Notes under the pieces: generated by a model
What the model saw: the letters and a program-made list of their open reading frames with translations, nothing else
What the model was told of the DNA's origin: nothing
Databases searched by the model: none
Origin: Phoronis australis
Taxonomy: Eukaryota > Phoronida > Phoronidae
Assembly: GCA_002633005.1 (NCBI GenBank)
Contig: NMRA01000582.1
Location: forward strand, 100,610-164,609
Length of the DNA stretch: 64,000 bases
Direction: 5' to 3'
In this document: positions 11,318 through 24,800 of the stretch, piece by piece
How positions within the stretch are numbered: the first letter of the stretch is position 1
How the letters are laid out: each line of letters starts with the position of its first letter
Made by a program: the position numbers and the translations under genes

Positions 11318-12530
11318 AGCGAATTGACGTGTTTTCCACAAATTCTTGACGGGTGATTCAATTACGTGCGTGGTATTGCAGAAAATGATCTTGAATGGCG
11401 CCATTTTGAAGATGCATGGATAACCGACGCGAAAGACTGCGAAAAGAGGGCTAGCAATGTGATTGGTGGTATTCCTATCTATGTACGTTATGTAGATGAC
11501 ATTTTTGTTTATTGTGCCTTTGATGACTTGTTATCAGTACGTGATGAACTTGAGCGTCACTCTGTATTGAAGTTTACCCACGAGCTTCCTGTAAATGACA
11601 AGATTCCGTTTTTGGACGTTCTTGTGAACCATTCCCCTTCTGAATTTTCTACATCACTGAGTTTACCACAAGCCTAATGATAAAGGTTTCTGTCTCCACG
11701 CCAAAAGTGAGTGCCCTGAGCGGTACAAGGTCGCCGTTGTGGTCAACTTCCTAAAGAGGGCGTATTCGGTGTCGTCCAACTCAGTGGCTATTGTTCAATC
11801 AAGAGGTATATCGCATAAGGCAAACACTGGTGAATAATGCGTATACCAATGCTTTTGTGGATTTCCATATTAAGCGATTTGTGTCCAGAATTAGCTATGA
11901 ATTCCCTGCACGTCGGGCCGGTGTCACCAAAAATATATTTTACAAAAATGTCACGTCTAATAATTACCCCCAGGACGAACACGCCACTGATTAAGAAAAT
12001 CATAAGAGACAATGGTTAAAGTTTGTAAACCTGATGATTACCTTGATGTTATTATTTATTATCGGAATACGAAGTCCTCCAACTTGGTCATGAAAAATAA
12101 CATTTCTAAAGTGAAAGTCCGCCCCGTCAGTGTAGTGTTGTTTATGAGTTTGTATGCCCTATGAATGAATGTCTTCGTTCAAACGTCAAACAATGTTACA
12201 TTGGTCAAACGGTTTGCAGTCTTTCCCGTCGGTTATCCATGCCTCTTCAAAATGGCGCCATTCAAGATCATTTTCTGCAATACCACGCACGTAAAATCAC
12301 CCGTCAAGAATTTGTGGAAAACACGTCAATTCGCTACATTATTTTTGGTCATAGTAACGATTAGAAAACGGACAATCTCCCACGCTCATTGCACCACATA
12401 GATGTGACTTGAATGGTAATCGACACTTGTCCTGCTGTAGCCTACATATCCTGGTAATGTCTTATGAAAAGACGAAACGTTGAGTTAACAAGAACTTTTT
12501 TATTTGTGCGGCGATTGTCCATTTTCCAAT
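11318..12530 (+). mobile_element. Penelope-like retroelement fragment (RT plus GIY-YIG)
   Basis: On the plus strand the RT shows IYVRYVDDIFVY (YVDD box at 11489-11500) and FLDVLV, as in Penelope-like elements. Downstream frames, broken by frameshifts, include RIRQTLVNNAYTN and a GIY-YIG endonuclease part (VYEFVCP, then CYIGQTVCSLSRRL near 12194). About 100 bases at 11318-11418 return inverted at 12241-12336, a partial inverted copy of the endonuclease region as seen in Penelope-like terminal structures. It is degenerate and not active. Confidence 0.85.
12451..12479 (+). ncRNA. Hammerhead-ribozyme-like remnant of the Penelope element
   Basis: CTGGTAA (core normally CTGATGA), then a hairpin TGTCTT-ATGA-AAAGAC, then GAAAC. 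This matches the order of hammerhead core 1, stem II and core 2, which occur in Penelope-like termini. Stems I and III were not convincingly found and core 1 is altered, so activity is unlikely. Confidence 0.35.
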
Positions 12531-12758
12531 TATTCTAAAGCTAACCATCGGAAATAATTCTTTTGTGTAATTAAAAATAGGGGTCTTCACGTTCTTCAAA
12601 ATTCCACCCTTTTGATGGCGGTCAATCCTATTGTATTTTTTTTACATTTTTGGTTGTTTGGATCGAATGTCTTGATACTTCTGTGATGTGCACGAATGAT
12701 TGTGTTTTTTATGAATTTGGAATCTCAAATTCCCTGGAGAATACGTACTTGGCAGTGT

Positions 12759-12900
12759 CCATGGGCGGCGCAACAAAGGGGGCTGGGGGGCTATAGCCCC
12801 ATTTTTTTCCGTGCTGGGCCGCCCATGGTCTATGGGCGGTGCATCACAGGGGGCTGGGGGCTTTAGCCCCCACTTTTTTCAGTGCCCGCGCCGCCCATGG
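12759..12900. repeat. Two tandem ~71-bp palindromic units
   Basis: Units 12759-12828 and 12830-12900 each start ATGGGCGG, carry GGGGGCTGGGGG..AGCCCC in the middle and end CCGCCCATGG. The ends of each unit are inverted repeats of each other, so each could fold into a hairpin. Probably a very short MITE-like repeat that has duplicated. Confidence 0.75.
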
Positions 12901-12903
12901 TGT

Positions 12904-15900
12904 CGGATTTTCATGTATAGAGGTACAAAGGGACATTTCACCGAACTGCTCCACCGAGAGAGGGTACCGTCTGAAATGGGACACCTTAATTATGAAAGAC
13001 TAAACATTATTAAGCTTGGAAAAGAGTGACAGTTCATTCCACCGTCGTGTGGTCACAAGACGGTACAGGAAGGGACCCTCTTCAACACGAAAGTCAGTTG
13101 CACGACTTTACAAAAAACAGGAAACTAGACGTAATCAAGTCCAACATTGGGGCCTCTATAAGTGAGCAGAACCTGAAAATTTGTCAATAAAAACATACAA
13201 AGGGTGGCCACTTGAATGTCGTCAATGGCCCCCTTCAAAGGTGGGGCCCCTCAATATGAAATTATCAATATTCTGAAAAATCAAGAAATGCAAGAAATGT
13301 GCAGCAATTGGTGATATCAGTCAAGACATCAAGTGATACACAATTCGAGAAAAAAGCGACAGTTGTTTCCGTAATCCCTTGCCAGAGAGGGGCTTCTGGA
13401 AAAATGTGGTTTTGCAGTCGCAAAATTTTGAATTATTGAATTTAAAAAAAATCAAGTAAATTAATACGCTCTGCAAAATCTTCGTTATACAATTTTTTCG
13501 ATTTTTCGAAATATAATGCATGAACCATTACGTGTACGTTTTCAAGTGCGTTTAGACGACCCGTGCTTCGAAAGCGGAGACCCCAACAACAATGTCTTGG
13601 CCAGGGTCCCCAAAGGTAAACCATGCAATGATACAGAGTTGTTAAATGTTTCTCTTGATTTTTCCCTCTTATCCGCATTTAGCAGTCTTTCGTTTCTCGA
13701 CTGTCCCCGCCCCACGCGCATGTCCGTTGCCACGGTTGAACCCTGACGCCTGAAAATTTTTTTGGGGGGCCTGTGCCCCACCGGCCCCCCCCCCGCTTCC
13801 TGCGGCCTTGAGTAGTGATCTTCTGGACTAGTAACCAGGCCGGGCCCTAGTTCATCCGAGGGGAAAGATGCCTGTCCCTTTTGAGATGTGATTTTTTCGA
13901 GTGAAGGGGGAAATTCTACCTCCCGATCACACCAATAGCACCCGCCCTGTTGTAAGCTCTCATAGGCTCTGCCTCACCAGTAGCCGCAAAACTAATATTT
14001 TGCTTCGGTTCTTTTAGATTGTCACCTGTGTGTATTACAAGTGATTCGAACATCGAGGGTAATTTTTCAAACACTTTAAGGGAATTTTTGTGGCGTCTCG
14101 TGAGTTGAATTAGCGTGATTTTTCAATATTTTCAGAGGGAAATAGGGCCGGCATTCGCCCCCAAAATCGAGGGACTGAGGGCCCTCCCATAAACATTGTC
14201 CTACCTATTGCACTTGTCTCCATATTGTTATCACGGATACGTCGCCCAGCACGATTCGTTTGGTTGCCTTGTGCATGATTCCTTAATGCGTTCCCGTCGT
14301 TCCGTGATCAGCTCAAATCACTTTCGGCAACCATTCTGAATTGCCGGGCATAAACTATTCTGTTATGACAGCAGGTTCTCTGCTTGTCGATCGTATTTGT
14401 TTACAACCTCTGAAATGCAAAAACCCATCGGTGACTGCAGCTAAATGCAAAATGACACCTGCAACAAGTAAAAATACACACACGCATCGTAAATGGCAGT
14501 ACTGAGTATTTAGGCCATTGCGCCTACGTTATCCTAATTGCATACGTATAAATTGAGGTATCGATAAATTGGACTGAAAGGCACAAGAAAGTATTCTATG
14601 AGTGAGCCCTTCGGCCGTTGGATGTATGTTTTCCGGCTGATATAAATCTCATGTATGCGATGACTTGGTCTTCTTGTACCCTTTGTCAGTTCATTGCGGG
14701 TTCAGTAACATATAAACACTTATGACCCATGTGGAGCCACACATGACATAAAATATAATCCGGGCAAAACTGCAATCGTGATATTTAAATCTAAGTTGGT
14801 TTCTGGCGGCTAATCTGCCTCCAATCTCTACACAACAGGGTTATATTGTTATGTGAATAGTGTTCATCATATCCTCTAATGCGATTTAGAGCAAATGATG
14901 CTGACAGTTTACGACAACGATGGAAACTATTGCTGTAACTGACTCAATAATTCGGAAGTTCCATTTTGCAACACCCGTATAAACTCAAATTGTTTAGATC
15001 ATTTTGCACGCCTGTGCACACAGCTCACCGTCCCAGTCGTGGAATCATCTCTTGCCGTTACCCGTTCAAGGGTTTTCTAGTTTAAGTTTCCATTGCTTCT
15101 TTGTACTGTCTTTTACGTTCAGTGTTGTAATGCAATATTAAGTAAGCTCACGTACATTTCTGGGTAAGGTTAATAATTTATTCAATCTCTTTCTCGTTGC
15201 TATTTCTTTAAGTGAACAACTCCACTGTTCTAATATTCGTTCACCTTGGAGGGGATCATTATATACTGGTATTTCGTTATCTCTCTCATTTATTGTCTAA
15301 TACAAATCGTTCTTATCTCCATCATTTGTATTACTTTCATTATATTACTGTCTGTATAGTAGTAGTAATTTTACAGTTTTTGTATGGGCGCTATACACGT
15401 CTGGAATAATGTCTTATCTACGTACATGTCTAAATTGGGTGTTATTCGTGTTATTTTTATTTATTTTTAATTAAAAGTTAGTGATAAGTTAAATACGCCT
15501 CAACGTCTGTCTTTTGTTATGGATAAGTCAAGTTTCACTGACATGATATTAAAAAGATTGTCCTTTTCGGTTGTTACACATATAAGGCGCATTTACTTCA
15601 TTCCATGTATATGTGCACGGGTCTAGTTAAATATAACAGAACTGAGCTTCCCATACAGGTGCTAATACACGCCGGGTGTACAAAGGACTGCCGTTTGGTT
15701 TATATGAGGTGATATGTAAAACAGTTGAACAAATTTGTTTTAAGAAACGCATTATCTAGGACTATCGGACTAAATACACGAATATACCACAGCAGAGTGC
15801 ATTAGCTTTTGTTATTCGACAATAAACGAACAGTTTTTATAATACATATTTTCTGGTGTTTTTTTTTCACTCAATTGTCTCATTGAGACACATTCTACAC

Positions 15901-18776
15901 ATTCAGTTATAGTATACAAGTTTGTACCAGTCTCCTCGAAATCTGTTTCATACAAAATAAAATAAATGTTTGCACTTTTTTTCCACTTAAAAGCTGATCA
16001 AACTAATCTCACAACTGTAAAGGTCTTAGAAGAAGCAAATATTTACTCATCGAATGGTCACTTTTGTATATATAGCAAAAACTGTTGTGACGTTCATACA
16101 TCTATCCCCACCTATAACAAAGCTAATCTATTAGCGAATAGCAAAGGACATGGATACTTAGGCATGAATCAGACTCCAGAACATCAATAGCCGCAGCAAA
16201 AATCTCATGAACTAATGTTTATCCAGTAGCCAGTTAATTTCTTGTCGGTTTGCGTAGAAAACATTGCCTCAAGCACAATTATTTGTATTCCCTTTGCTAA
16301 TGATTACGCCTGACGTAGATAATGTTCTTGTTACCTTGAACTTCTGTAAGAATTATTTCATTCTTTCATTACCTAGAAGAGCAACTTAAACGGATATGAC
16401 GTGTTTAAAGTAGTTGCATGTAAGGTCTTTTCAATTTTTAATTTCTTTCATGTTATTTAACTAGGCTTTTGAAGAGAAAACTGTATGATACCTTTAAATG
16501 TAGAAAAGGTCAAGGCTTTATTCTCATGCGATTGATTCTTGAAAGGATTGTCGCGTCATAAATTCCCAAAGTTTTATTGGCATAGCCTACTGACTGAAAT
16601 TGACTTTGGAACTACTTCAAGTCTGCAGGGACGTGGTAGTCTTTGTTTATAAAACACCAAATCTTTAATGCGACGACAGTACTGGTCTCACAATGTACAT
16701 CCTAAGGCACAATCTTGAGACTGAACAGATATTCATTTGGTAATTGATATTGGGAAGAAACAATACAACTTAATTTTTTTCGTTTGCATATGTCCCATGC
16801 ACGTGTATTTTACCCTCGTGATGTGGTAAAAAAGTCTCATTACTTCTCAGGTCGGTGGGAGGTGCACCTGCCAAAGCAAAAAATATACCATCGAGCACTA
16901 TGGCGAGCGTTTTCTTATACTTGTAGCTGACAGCAGAGTGCGTCATTAATTGACGTTAATAATGCCTGCTAAGTACACACACTATAGTGTAAACGGCACG
17001 TAATACACGATTGCAAATATCAGTTCTAGCCTGTGTCCATAATTTTGCGAGAAAGCCATTTAACGCCATTGTTAAAATACGATGTTTGAACTAGTTAATA
17101 AACTTCCGGTCAGTTGAAACATGGCCAATTTAATGAACAATGTAATCTATTGGAAAGACACCTAAAGAAGACACACATTTGTTTTGTGATGAAATAACAA
17201 AAAGCCTTGACAAACAGAAAGATCATGGTTGCCCGAAAATTCATGAGATTTCGAGCTCCAGAGATCTTGACTGTGTTTACGAGGACTCAGCCAACCTTCA
17301 GGTTTTGCACCTTCCCGCAGCTATCTAAAATCTATGTCTTAGTTTTGTATGCTTTTATATTATGGAGGGTTATTTTTCTAGTGGATTGCATGGTATTTGG
17401 TATAAGCTTAAAAAACGATAAAATTATGTTGTTTAACAACAACTACTTGGCTAAACATTGCCCGTTATCTGCCTTTATTGGCACGTTCCAACTGTATTCG
17501 CGTATCTCGCAAAAAGAGAACTGACTGCCGTATATGAGTATACTAGCTATAGCTCATGCGCATGTACCCAAAATAACGTGCTTTTATCACAAAACAACTT
17601 CGCTAAATGTTTCGCAAAACAGACACGAACACTAGTGACTCCTCTAGGCGATTGGCGACTAACCCTTGCATGTATGCATTGGGTGCTTCTTGATTTTCTT
17701 TGTACTTTTCTTACTGTCAATTTAAATCCGAAAAAATTGTCGATTATTTCAATAAATCACTTTCTTAAAGTTTTAGGATATCAATTCGGCAGTGATACGG
17801 GGCGCTCCTTTAGACAATGCCAGCAGAAGATTTTACTCCTGCCACGGGAACCAGCGAATACAAACCGTTCACCCACGAAAATGTGGTTTTACTCCAGTGC
17901 TACGCGTGAAGGGAAAATTCGCCCAATTCCAAGTACAAGTGTAGGCTCACAGATAAGCGCATAGGCCCAAATACGCAATATGTCTAAGAATTTGCGCAGT
18001 AATATGAATCATTTAAGAAGTGTCCTTTCCAAATCAGCTAACTCTAATTTATCTTGTCGAGGTCGTGACTTTTGCAATCGTCAGTAATATCACAGTGAGT
18101 TCACAGGTAACATTGTACATCTTTGTATGTTGATAAGCAAATACCCTCAGTGAAGGAGCCAATTGTAAGTATCTTAGCCATCGTGATAGCTGAGCAAGCA
18201 AGTCGAGTTTATTAGACAAACAAATCCTTTCATGTGTACAACGCGGATAATTTTACAATATCCCTGAAAAATATTTTCATTGCCATCCTCCTAACCAAAT
18301 AAAGTAGCATTTTGACTCACCAGGACGAGAAAAATAAATAGAAAATAGGAGTCTGCCTATGTGTAACAGTGCTGATTGTGTTTTCACGAAATATTATTTT
18401 CTGGTCAAATTTTTGTGCTGACGTAATGGGGCTTTGAGGGACAAGAAATTTTGCGTGTCTAAGTATGTGGACGTGTGTGTTTTTATTACTCGACAGCGTT
18501 ACTTCGCTTATCGTATTGCAAGACGTTTCCAATCCCAACAACTCTAAGGCGATTTGTTAACAATGGCATTGTACACAAACACTAAAGCGCTGATTCAGAT
18601 GCGCTTATTTAACATCAATAGCCAAAAAGGATATATGGAACCTTAAACAAATCTTAACAAAATGGTCTCTTCGAGAAGCGCATACAAAGTTTAAACAGCG
18701 AGCAGTGTAGAGACAGACGAAGATTGGGAAGGGACAGGGAGTTGTCACTGTTGGATTAAGCGTAGAATAACGAAAA
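12904..18776. other. Intergenic stretch before the giant vWA gene
   Basis: No coding exon with recognisable homology. It must contain the promoter of the gene starting at 18791, but no core element could be assigned. Open frames at 17207-17524 and 17458-17964 lack domains and were not accepted. Confidence 0.5.
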
Positions 18777-18794
18777 ATGGCGAAAGCGACATGA
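18777..18794 (+). promoter_or_regulatory. Five-codon upstream ORF overlapping the start codon
   Basis: ATG at 18777 opens a five-codon frame whose TGA (18792-18794) overlaps the main ATG (18791-18793) as ATGA. If the transcript includes it, it could reduce or couple initiation at the main start. Confidence 0.4.
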
Positions 18795-18845
18795 AGGAAA
18801 TTGTCTTATTCTGCTTATTTTTGACTGTTAGAGTTTCGCTAGCCT
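18791..18845 (+). CDS. vWA gene exon 1: signal peptide
   Basis: ATG at 18791 opens MKEIVLFCLFLTVRVSLA, a clear signal peptide (hydrophobic core, Ala near the cleavage point), followed by GTAAGT with one base of the next codon left over. It joins in phase to 19494. Confidence 0.8.
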
Positions 18846-21800
18846 GTAAGTATACAATACAAAGTATCTAAAACATGGTTACGTAAAAATGTTAAGACTA
18901 TTGGCTGTTGAAAAGCATGTGTTTTTGTAACAAGCTAGTTCAGAAATTTGTCAGAATACAAAATACGCACCAAAATAATTACGTTTGTGCTCTGCAATAA
19001 TCAAATATTCGAAGCAATTCTGAAATCACAAAATGCATTTATGAGAACATCCTCAGTGTTGTAGACACATCTTGATTACTGGTTTTTGTTCAGTTCCGAA
19101 AACAACGAACAGATTAAATCACAAGGTGATCTGAAAATCAAAATTAAAAAATTGTAAATATAGACGCTGATGTTGGTCAATAGTGAATCAAATAAACAAA
19201 TAAACGCAGAAAAATCAGGAACCCCAACTGGGGATCCTGTGCAAAAGGCGAAGTGCCTCTCATGGAACGGACGACATAACAGTTGGCTGCAGACAGCAAT
19301 TGCACAGATATCGGGTCCTCAGTAGCTCAGTGGTAAGAACATTAAAAATCAATAGCACCCAGAATTTATTGAGCAAGATGAATCCCCTCCATTCAATTGC
19401 TCGTTTGTAGAAGCTCCATGACTTAAAAAGCAACTGTAGAATGCACAGAGCTTGTTCTGATTTAGTTAATAACGTGAAACGTTTAACTTTAAGCTGCTTC
19501 CTGTGGGACGGATGGCGTTCTACTGTTGGATACGTCGCAAACCGTTTCTACCAACGACTTCCAGAAGCTTCAAGACTTCGCTAAACGAATCACCAGCAGT
19601 TGGGATTTCGCATCCTCAACCTTCACCTTAATCAACTTCGGGAAGCAAAATGAAGCAGTCATAAGCTTTTCGTCGAGTCAAACTGACGTGGATGCCGCCA
19701 TTGACGGTATGAGCCGTAAGGGCGGTGAAGCCTATACTCATCAGGCACTGAACTCCGCCAAACATTTGCTGACGACGAACGCGAGGGCCAACCCCAAGTG
19801 GGTGGTCATACTCCTTAGCGCCGGTGAGCTTCACGTAACTTTGTTTTAGATGTAGTTATAAAGATATCAATTTATGATCATCTTCCGAGCAGTTGTATAT
19901 TCTCGTGATACAAGAAATGTTTTCAGTACAAAAAATACTACCTGATAGTTTATGCAGTTGCCACACAAAAACGTACTTAAAACGAGACACAAATTTCGAG
20001 CGAGACTTCCGAACTCGGACTCGACTGTATTTTTGACATTTTCCGCTCGCGTTTAGGTACAAATTCAAGGTAATTTTTAAAAAGTTCAACTTTGTATGCT
20101 CGAGCAATTCAATGTTTACGCAGACGTGATTTGCGCTTCATGACCTCTAGATACGAGCTACAAACTTGAGTTCAAGTTCGATATTTCCAGTTTAGGTTCT
20201 TAATCAATGGATTTGAAGATGGAGTCATCAAGGGCGTACTAGAATTAGATTTTCATTCAAGAAAACCATGTTTTTCTTGAGCAAAGAACATTTAGTGCTT
20301 AGGCCAATTTTAAGAGGACACTTTAAAATAGACCAGAAATGTGAGAAATAACTTTGAGTTGAAGCTCGAAGGTCAGACCTTGGAGCCTGGTGTCGTGCAT
20401 CCAGTGCAAAATGATTACCATGTTTGGTCTTCACATTTTTCGTCGTAAATAGCACACGTTTCGCAACAGTTTCTCGCAGCAGCCATTTAGGTAATTTTAT
20501 TAGTGTATAGTATCTTTTTAAATTGTGTGTTCTTACGGAAAGTGTTTGTATTATGTGTGTGCGTATAGTACAAACCTCGGACATTGTGATGCTTAAGTTA
20601 CTGCCTCCCTGCTGGATCCTCGCTTCTTCTTGTTTACTTGATACAAACGGACGAAGGATTCCGTTGATACGGAGTAGACGAGTTGAATGTTTTACCAGTT
20701 GAATTAATTCCTTTTATGACAATTACTATTTTCATTATTATCACAATTATCAATAACAATAACAACAAAACATAAATAATAACAAAAATAACAATAATAA
20801 TAATGATAATAATAATAACAATCATGCCATTATCATGTTCGTCATCATTATTATTATTACGACCACTATTACAACTACTATTACAAATGGAAAATGTCAG
20901 TAAATATGGAGAAATCAAATGCTGTTTTTTCATACATTTATTATCATTGATAAACAAGTACACCAACAAAACAAACAAGAACATCAACATTCATTCTCGT
21001 ATGCACACCTCAGGAGAAACCATTCTCGTACCTCGTGTCTCGTAAGCTACATGGAGTTATTGTGAACAACAATATTTTCCCCATTTCCCAGAGAAGCTGT
21101 CATACACAAAATATTTATATGCAATTAATTTTTCAGCATTATAATTTTCATAAGTACATGTAACAAACTTATGAATAATAGCTGACATCTTTCCTTGTCA
21201 ATGTATTGTTTGGCTATCAATAGCAAAATGTTAAATAGAAAATCGTGTGTCTCATCAAGTCCAAGAATAACACGTTTGTAAGAGAGACAGTTGGGAAGCT
21301 AAATGAGATACTTTTGAAGTAGTTCTTTGAATTCCTTCCAAAAATCTTGAACAGGGCGGCATTCCCAAAAAGGTGTGACAGCGTCTCTGGAGCTTTAATA
21401 CAAAAGAAACATAAATTATAATCCCGAACTTGGAATTTGACCAAAAGTATTTGTTGCAATAATTCTGTGTAATATTCTAAATTGAAACCATCTAATGTTG
21501 GGGTCGGATGTAATTTCATAAGCCAATGCGTACATTTTCTTCCAATCTAAACTCACTCCCAACTCTATTTCCCATTTACACTCTGACGTAGAAGGTCTCT
21601 TAATATAGAACTAATATGTATAAAGGCATGCAAGGAGAATAAATGTTAACAGTTAAATTTACTTTGAAATAGAGGTTTTTTGAAACCTTACAATAGAAAC
21701 AACGCCATTATGTTCTACAATATCAAGTTGGTTTTCACATCGAACCCGTTTATCATATGGTCTAACGAAATCGCCTTCAGAGGTATAAATATTTCTGATA

Positions 21801-24800
21801 AATCTTTAGCCTTTTACAAACCAAGATTTTGAAAAACACTTCTGCCTCCGATCCCCAATTTACTATTAAACCACAAAGATTGATTCAAAAAGTCTTGTTT
21901 ACTCGCAACTATTATTTTTTCATAGAAAGTTGTCAAACTTCCAAATACGTCGCGCCAGAAGCAATTATCAATTAGAGTCAACTTTGACTAATAGAGTCTT
22001 CTCCTAATGAAGCAAAATTCTTTAAGAACGGGTACAGTGGGTAGTAACTGACCACTTTTAGACGCGGGGCTTTCAAGATATCTACGGGCCATGGCGGGTT
22101 TTAAGATTTTGCTGAAAGTTTGCATATTAATCATTTGAAGTCCCCCTCGATCTAGTCCTAAACAGGCCGTAGTTCGTTTAATTTTATCATTACGACCCTG
22201 CCAAACAAATCTAAAGCATATCGTATTCAATTCATCCAACACCTTTACTGTTGGATTTGATAAACTTGACAACAAAAAATTAATTTTCGAAATAGCTAAC
22301 GTTTTAATTACAGTAACTCTACCAAATGGCGTTAATTTTTGTCGACTCCTATTTTTTTATAAAGACTGAATCTCACTCACATTGGCAGTGAAGGTCTTAT
22401 GTGTCATACTATCCAACGTAGTGTCAAAATCCGAACCCAAAAACGATTTTTTGTCCTAGACAGGCTTTCTGTTGTAGGAATCACGTCATCACTACCAGTT
22501 TTACTTCCAAACCAAATGGCTTTTGTTTTATCCACATTCACTTGGAGACCGGAGACACCAGTACACAAATGTAGTACATTCAATGTGCTAGTCAATAACA
22601 AATTCGACCCATCCAAAGTAATTGATGTGTCGTCCGAATATTGCGAATTTAAATATACCTTATTTCCCGCAACTACACTTGAAATATTTTTTTATTGTTC
22701 TTGATTAAATACGCCAAAATTTCCGTGCACAATATATAAATGTAGGGAGACAGGGGGGTCACCTAGTCTGCAACCACGCGAAATATTTAACCAGGACCAT
22801 TTACGACAACACACGACTTAATATTACTATGAAAGACTTTCACCCTCCTTCTGATCGACCAACCAAAATTAAGGAAAGACAAAGTTTTTTTGTATAAAAT
22901 TTCACGAAAATTAATCAAATGCTATCGCAAGATCGATCAGTAAGAACAATCCTGGATTGTTAGCTAATTGCGCATAAAACGGTAAATCTTACGAGGATAT
23001 TTTTTCCAGAAGCAAAATCTGTCTGGTCCTTACCGATTAGTTTTCCCAAAACGGATTTTAACCGTTCAGCCACAGCCAAAGAAACCACTTTATATGTCAT
23101 ACCGAGTAAGGATAAAATTAAATATTGTGGTGTTTAAAAAGCGAGGAAGTGTAAAGAAAACTGAGAGGTGGACATAAAGGAGAACTCAATTGAGAGTAGC
23201 AAGTTATACAAATATCTTGGGTGTGTATTCTTATGTAGACTGAATTGGTCAAGATGCTGTAACACTATAGCCCAGCAAGGAAATGAAGCTCTGAATATTA
23301 TTAAGCACTCTCAGTGTAATATAAGCTCAATTCGTAATGCCAAAATAGCCTTCAACCTTTTTGATTCTGTGATATCCCCAATACATTTTTATGGTGCTGA
23401 ATTATGGGTAACATGCCATGGAAGGAAAGAGAAAATGTACAAAATACGTTCTGTGAGTGGCTTTTGACTTCTGGTAGTGAAACAAGCAGTGTTGTAGCTC
23501 GAGGTGAACGGGGGTGGAGTGTTATACATATGTAAGCCTTCTAAATATTTATTGAAGTTATTCAAAATGGGTAGTAATACATTGCCAAAGCAATGCTGGT
23601 AAGGATGCAATTGGCCAGGAAAACTGGTGTAGAGTGAAAAAGCTATTATTTACCACAGGCTTTGGATATGTATGGCTATTCCAGTAAGTTGGTGATGAGC
23701 TGATATTTGTATGTATGAATTCAAGTAAAGATTGAGCGATGTAAATGTTCTAAAATGGTTGCAAGCTATTGGAAGCATGGCGAAGTGTAATTTCTATTGT
23801 GCAATCAAGTCAGAGTTGGTTTGTGAGAAATACTGGTTCTGAAATTGGTCAAAAGGTCAAATTTAGCTATAGCGAACATAAGGTGTTCAACCCATCAACT
23901 TAATATAGAGCTGGACAGAAGAAATGGCATCCCCGTGATCAAAGATTGTATTCTGTTTGTAACAAAAGAGAAATAGGAATAGAGAGTTACTTTTGTTTCG
24001 ATGTCCAGTTTTAGCAAATCTGAGATGTAGTTACTTGAGACATAGATCTATTACTAGAGACGATATACAACATCTGAATAACCTGGCGAACTTTATTATC
24101 AAATCATACGAAATACAAAAACGATGAGTCTGTAAGTATCTGTGGACATATCTACCATGTAAAATATTGTCATCGTACAAATGTCTCGTGAACTAAAGCC
24201 TTTGAAGAAATAAAAGTATTCTATTACTATGATTTTCCCAAATGACCTAGCACTGTAATAAGTGAACAAAAACTACGTTTCACAGCGCCACTGGCTTTCT
24301 TCCAAAATCTTGTTTACGAGAGGATCACTTGAAGCATTGGTGTACGCTCTGAACTGAGTAATAATATCTCAATCACTACGAGTCAGCAGTAGCAAATTTA
24401 TTCCAGTTCTTAGCAAAGGGGGCCAGAATACCGAGTCGGCTGCGAGGAATCTCGAGAGTAAAGGTGCCACGATATACGTTGTAATACCATCTTCACTGAG
24501 TCATACGAGCTCAGCTTACGTGGAATTGTCATCAGTGGCCACAGATCCCGACTCCAAACATCTCATGGAGGTCAACAGTTACGCGGACCTATCCACCCTC
24601 GACATAGGCCCACTAACACCAGCCAGTTGCTCATCAACAGGTATTTATTAATTAATCAAATTGATTTATTGATATTGATGAGACTGAAACATTTATCATC
24701 TCAGCAAGTCTACTTTTAAGTGCGCTTGCTATAATGATAAAAACCGGTTGGTGAAACCAAAAGCAATCTTCAGATTCTTGGTGGCGATAGAAAAATTTGA

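Noticed and set aside
17458-17964. 168-residue open frame
   Set aside because: It starts at TTG, has no domain, no splice logic and no related sequence in the window; treated as chance.
19312-19345. SINE head with A box TAGCTCAGTGG
   Set aside because: No B box or tail follows, so a tRNA-derived element cannot be supported.
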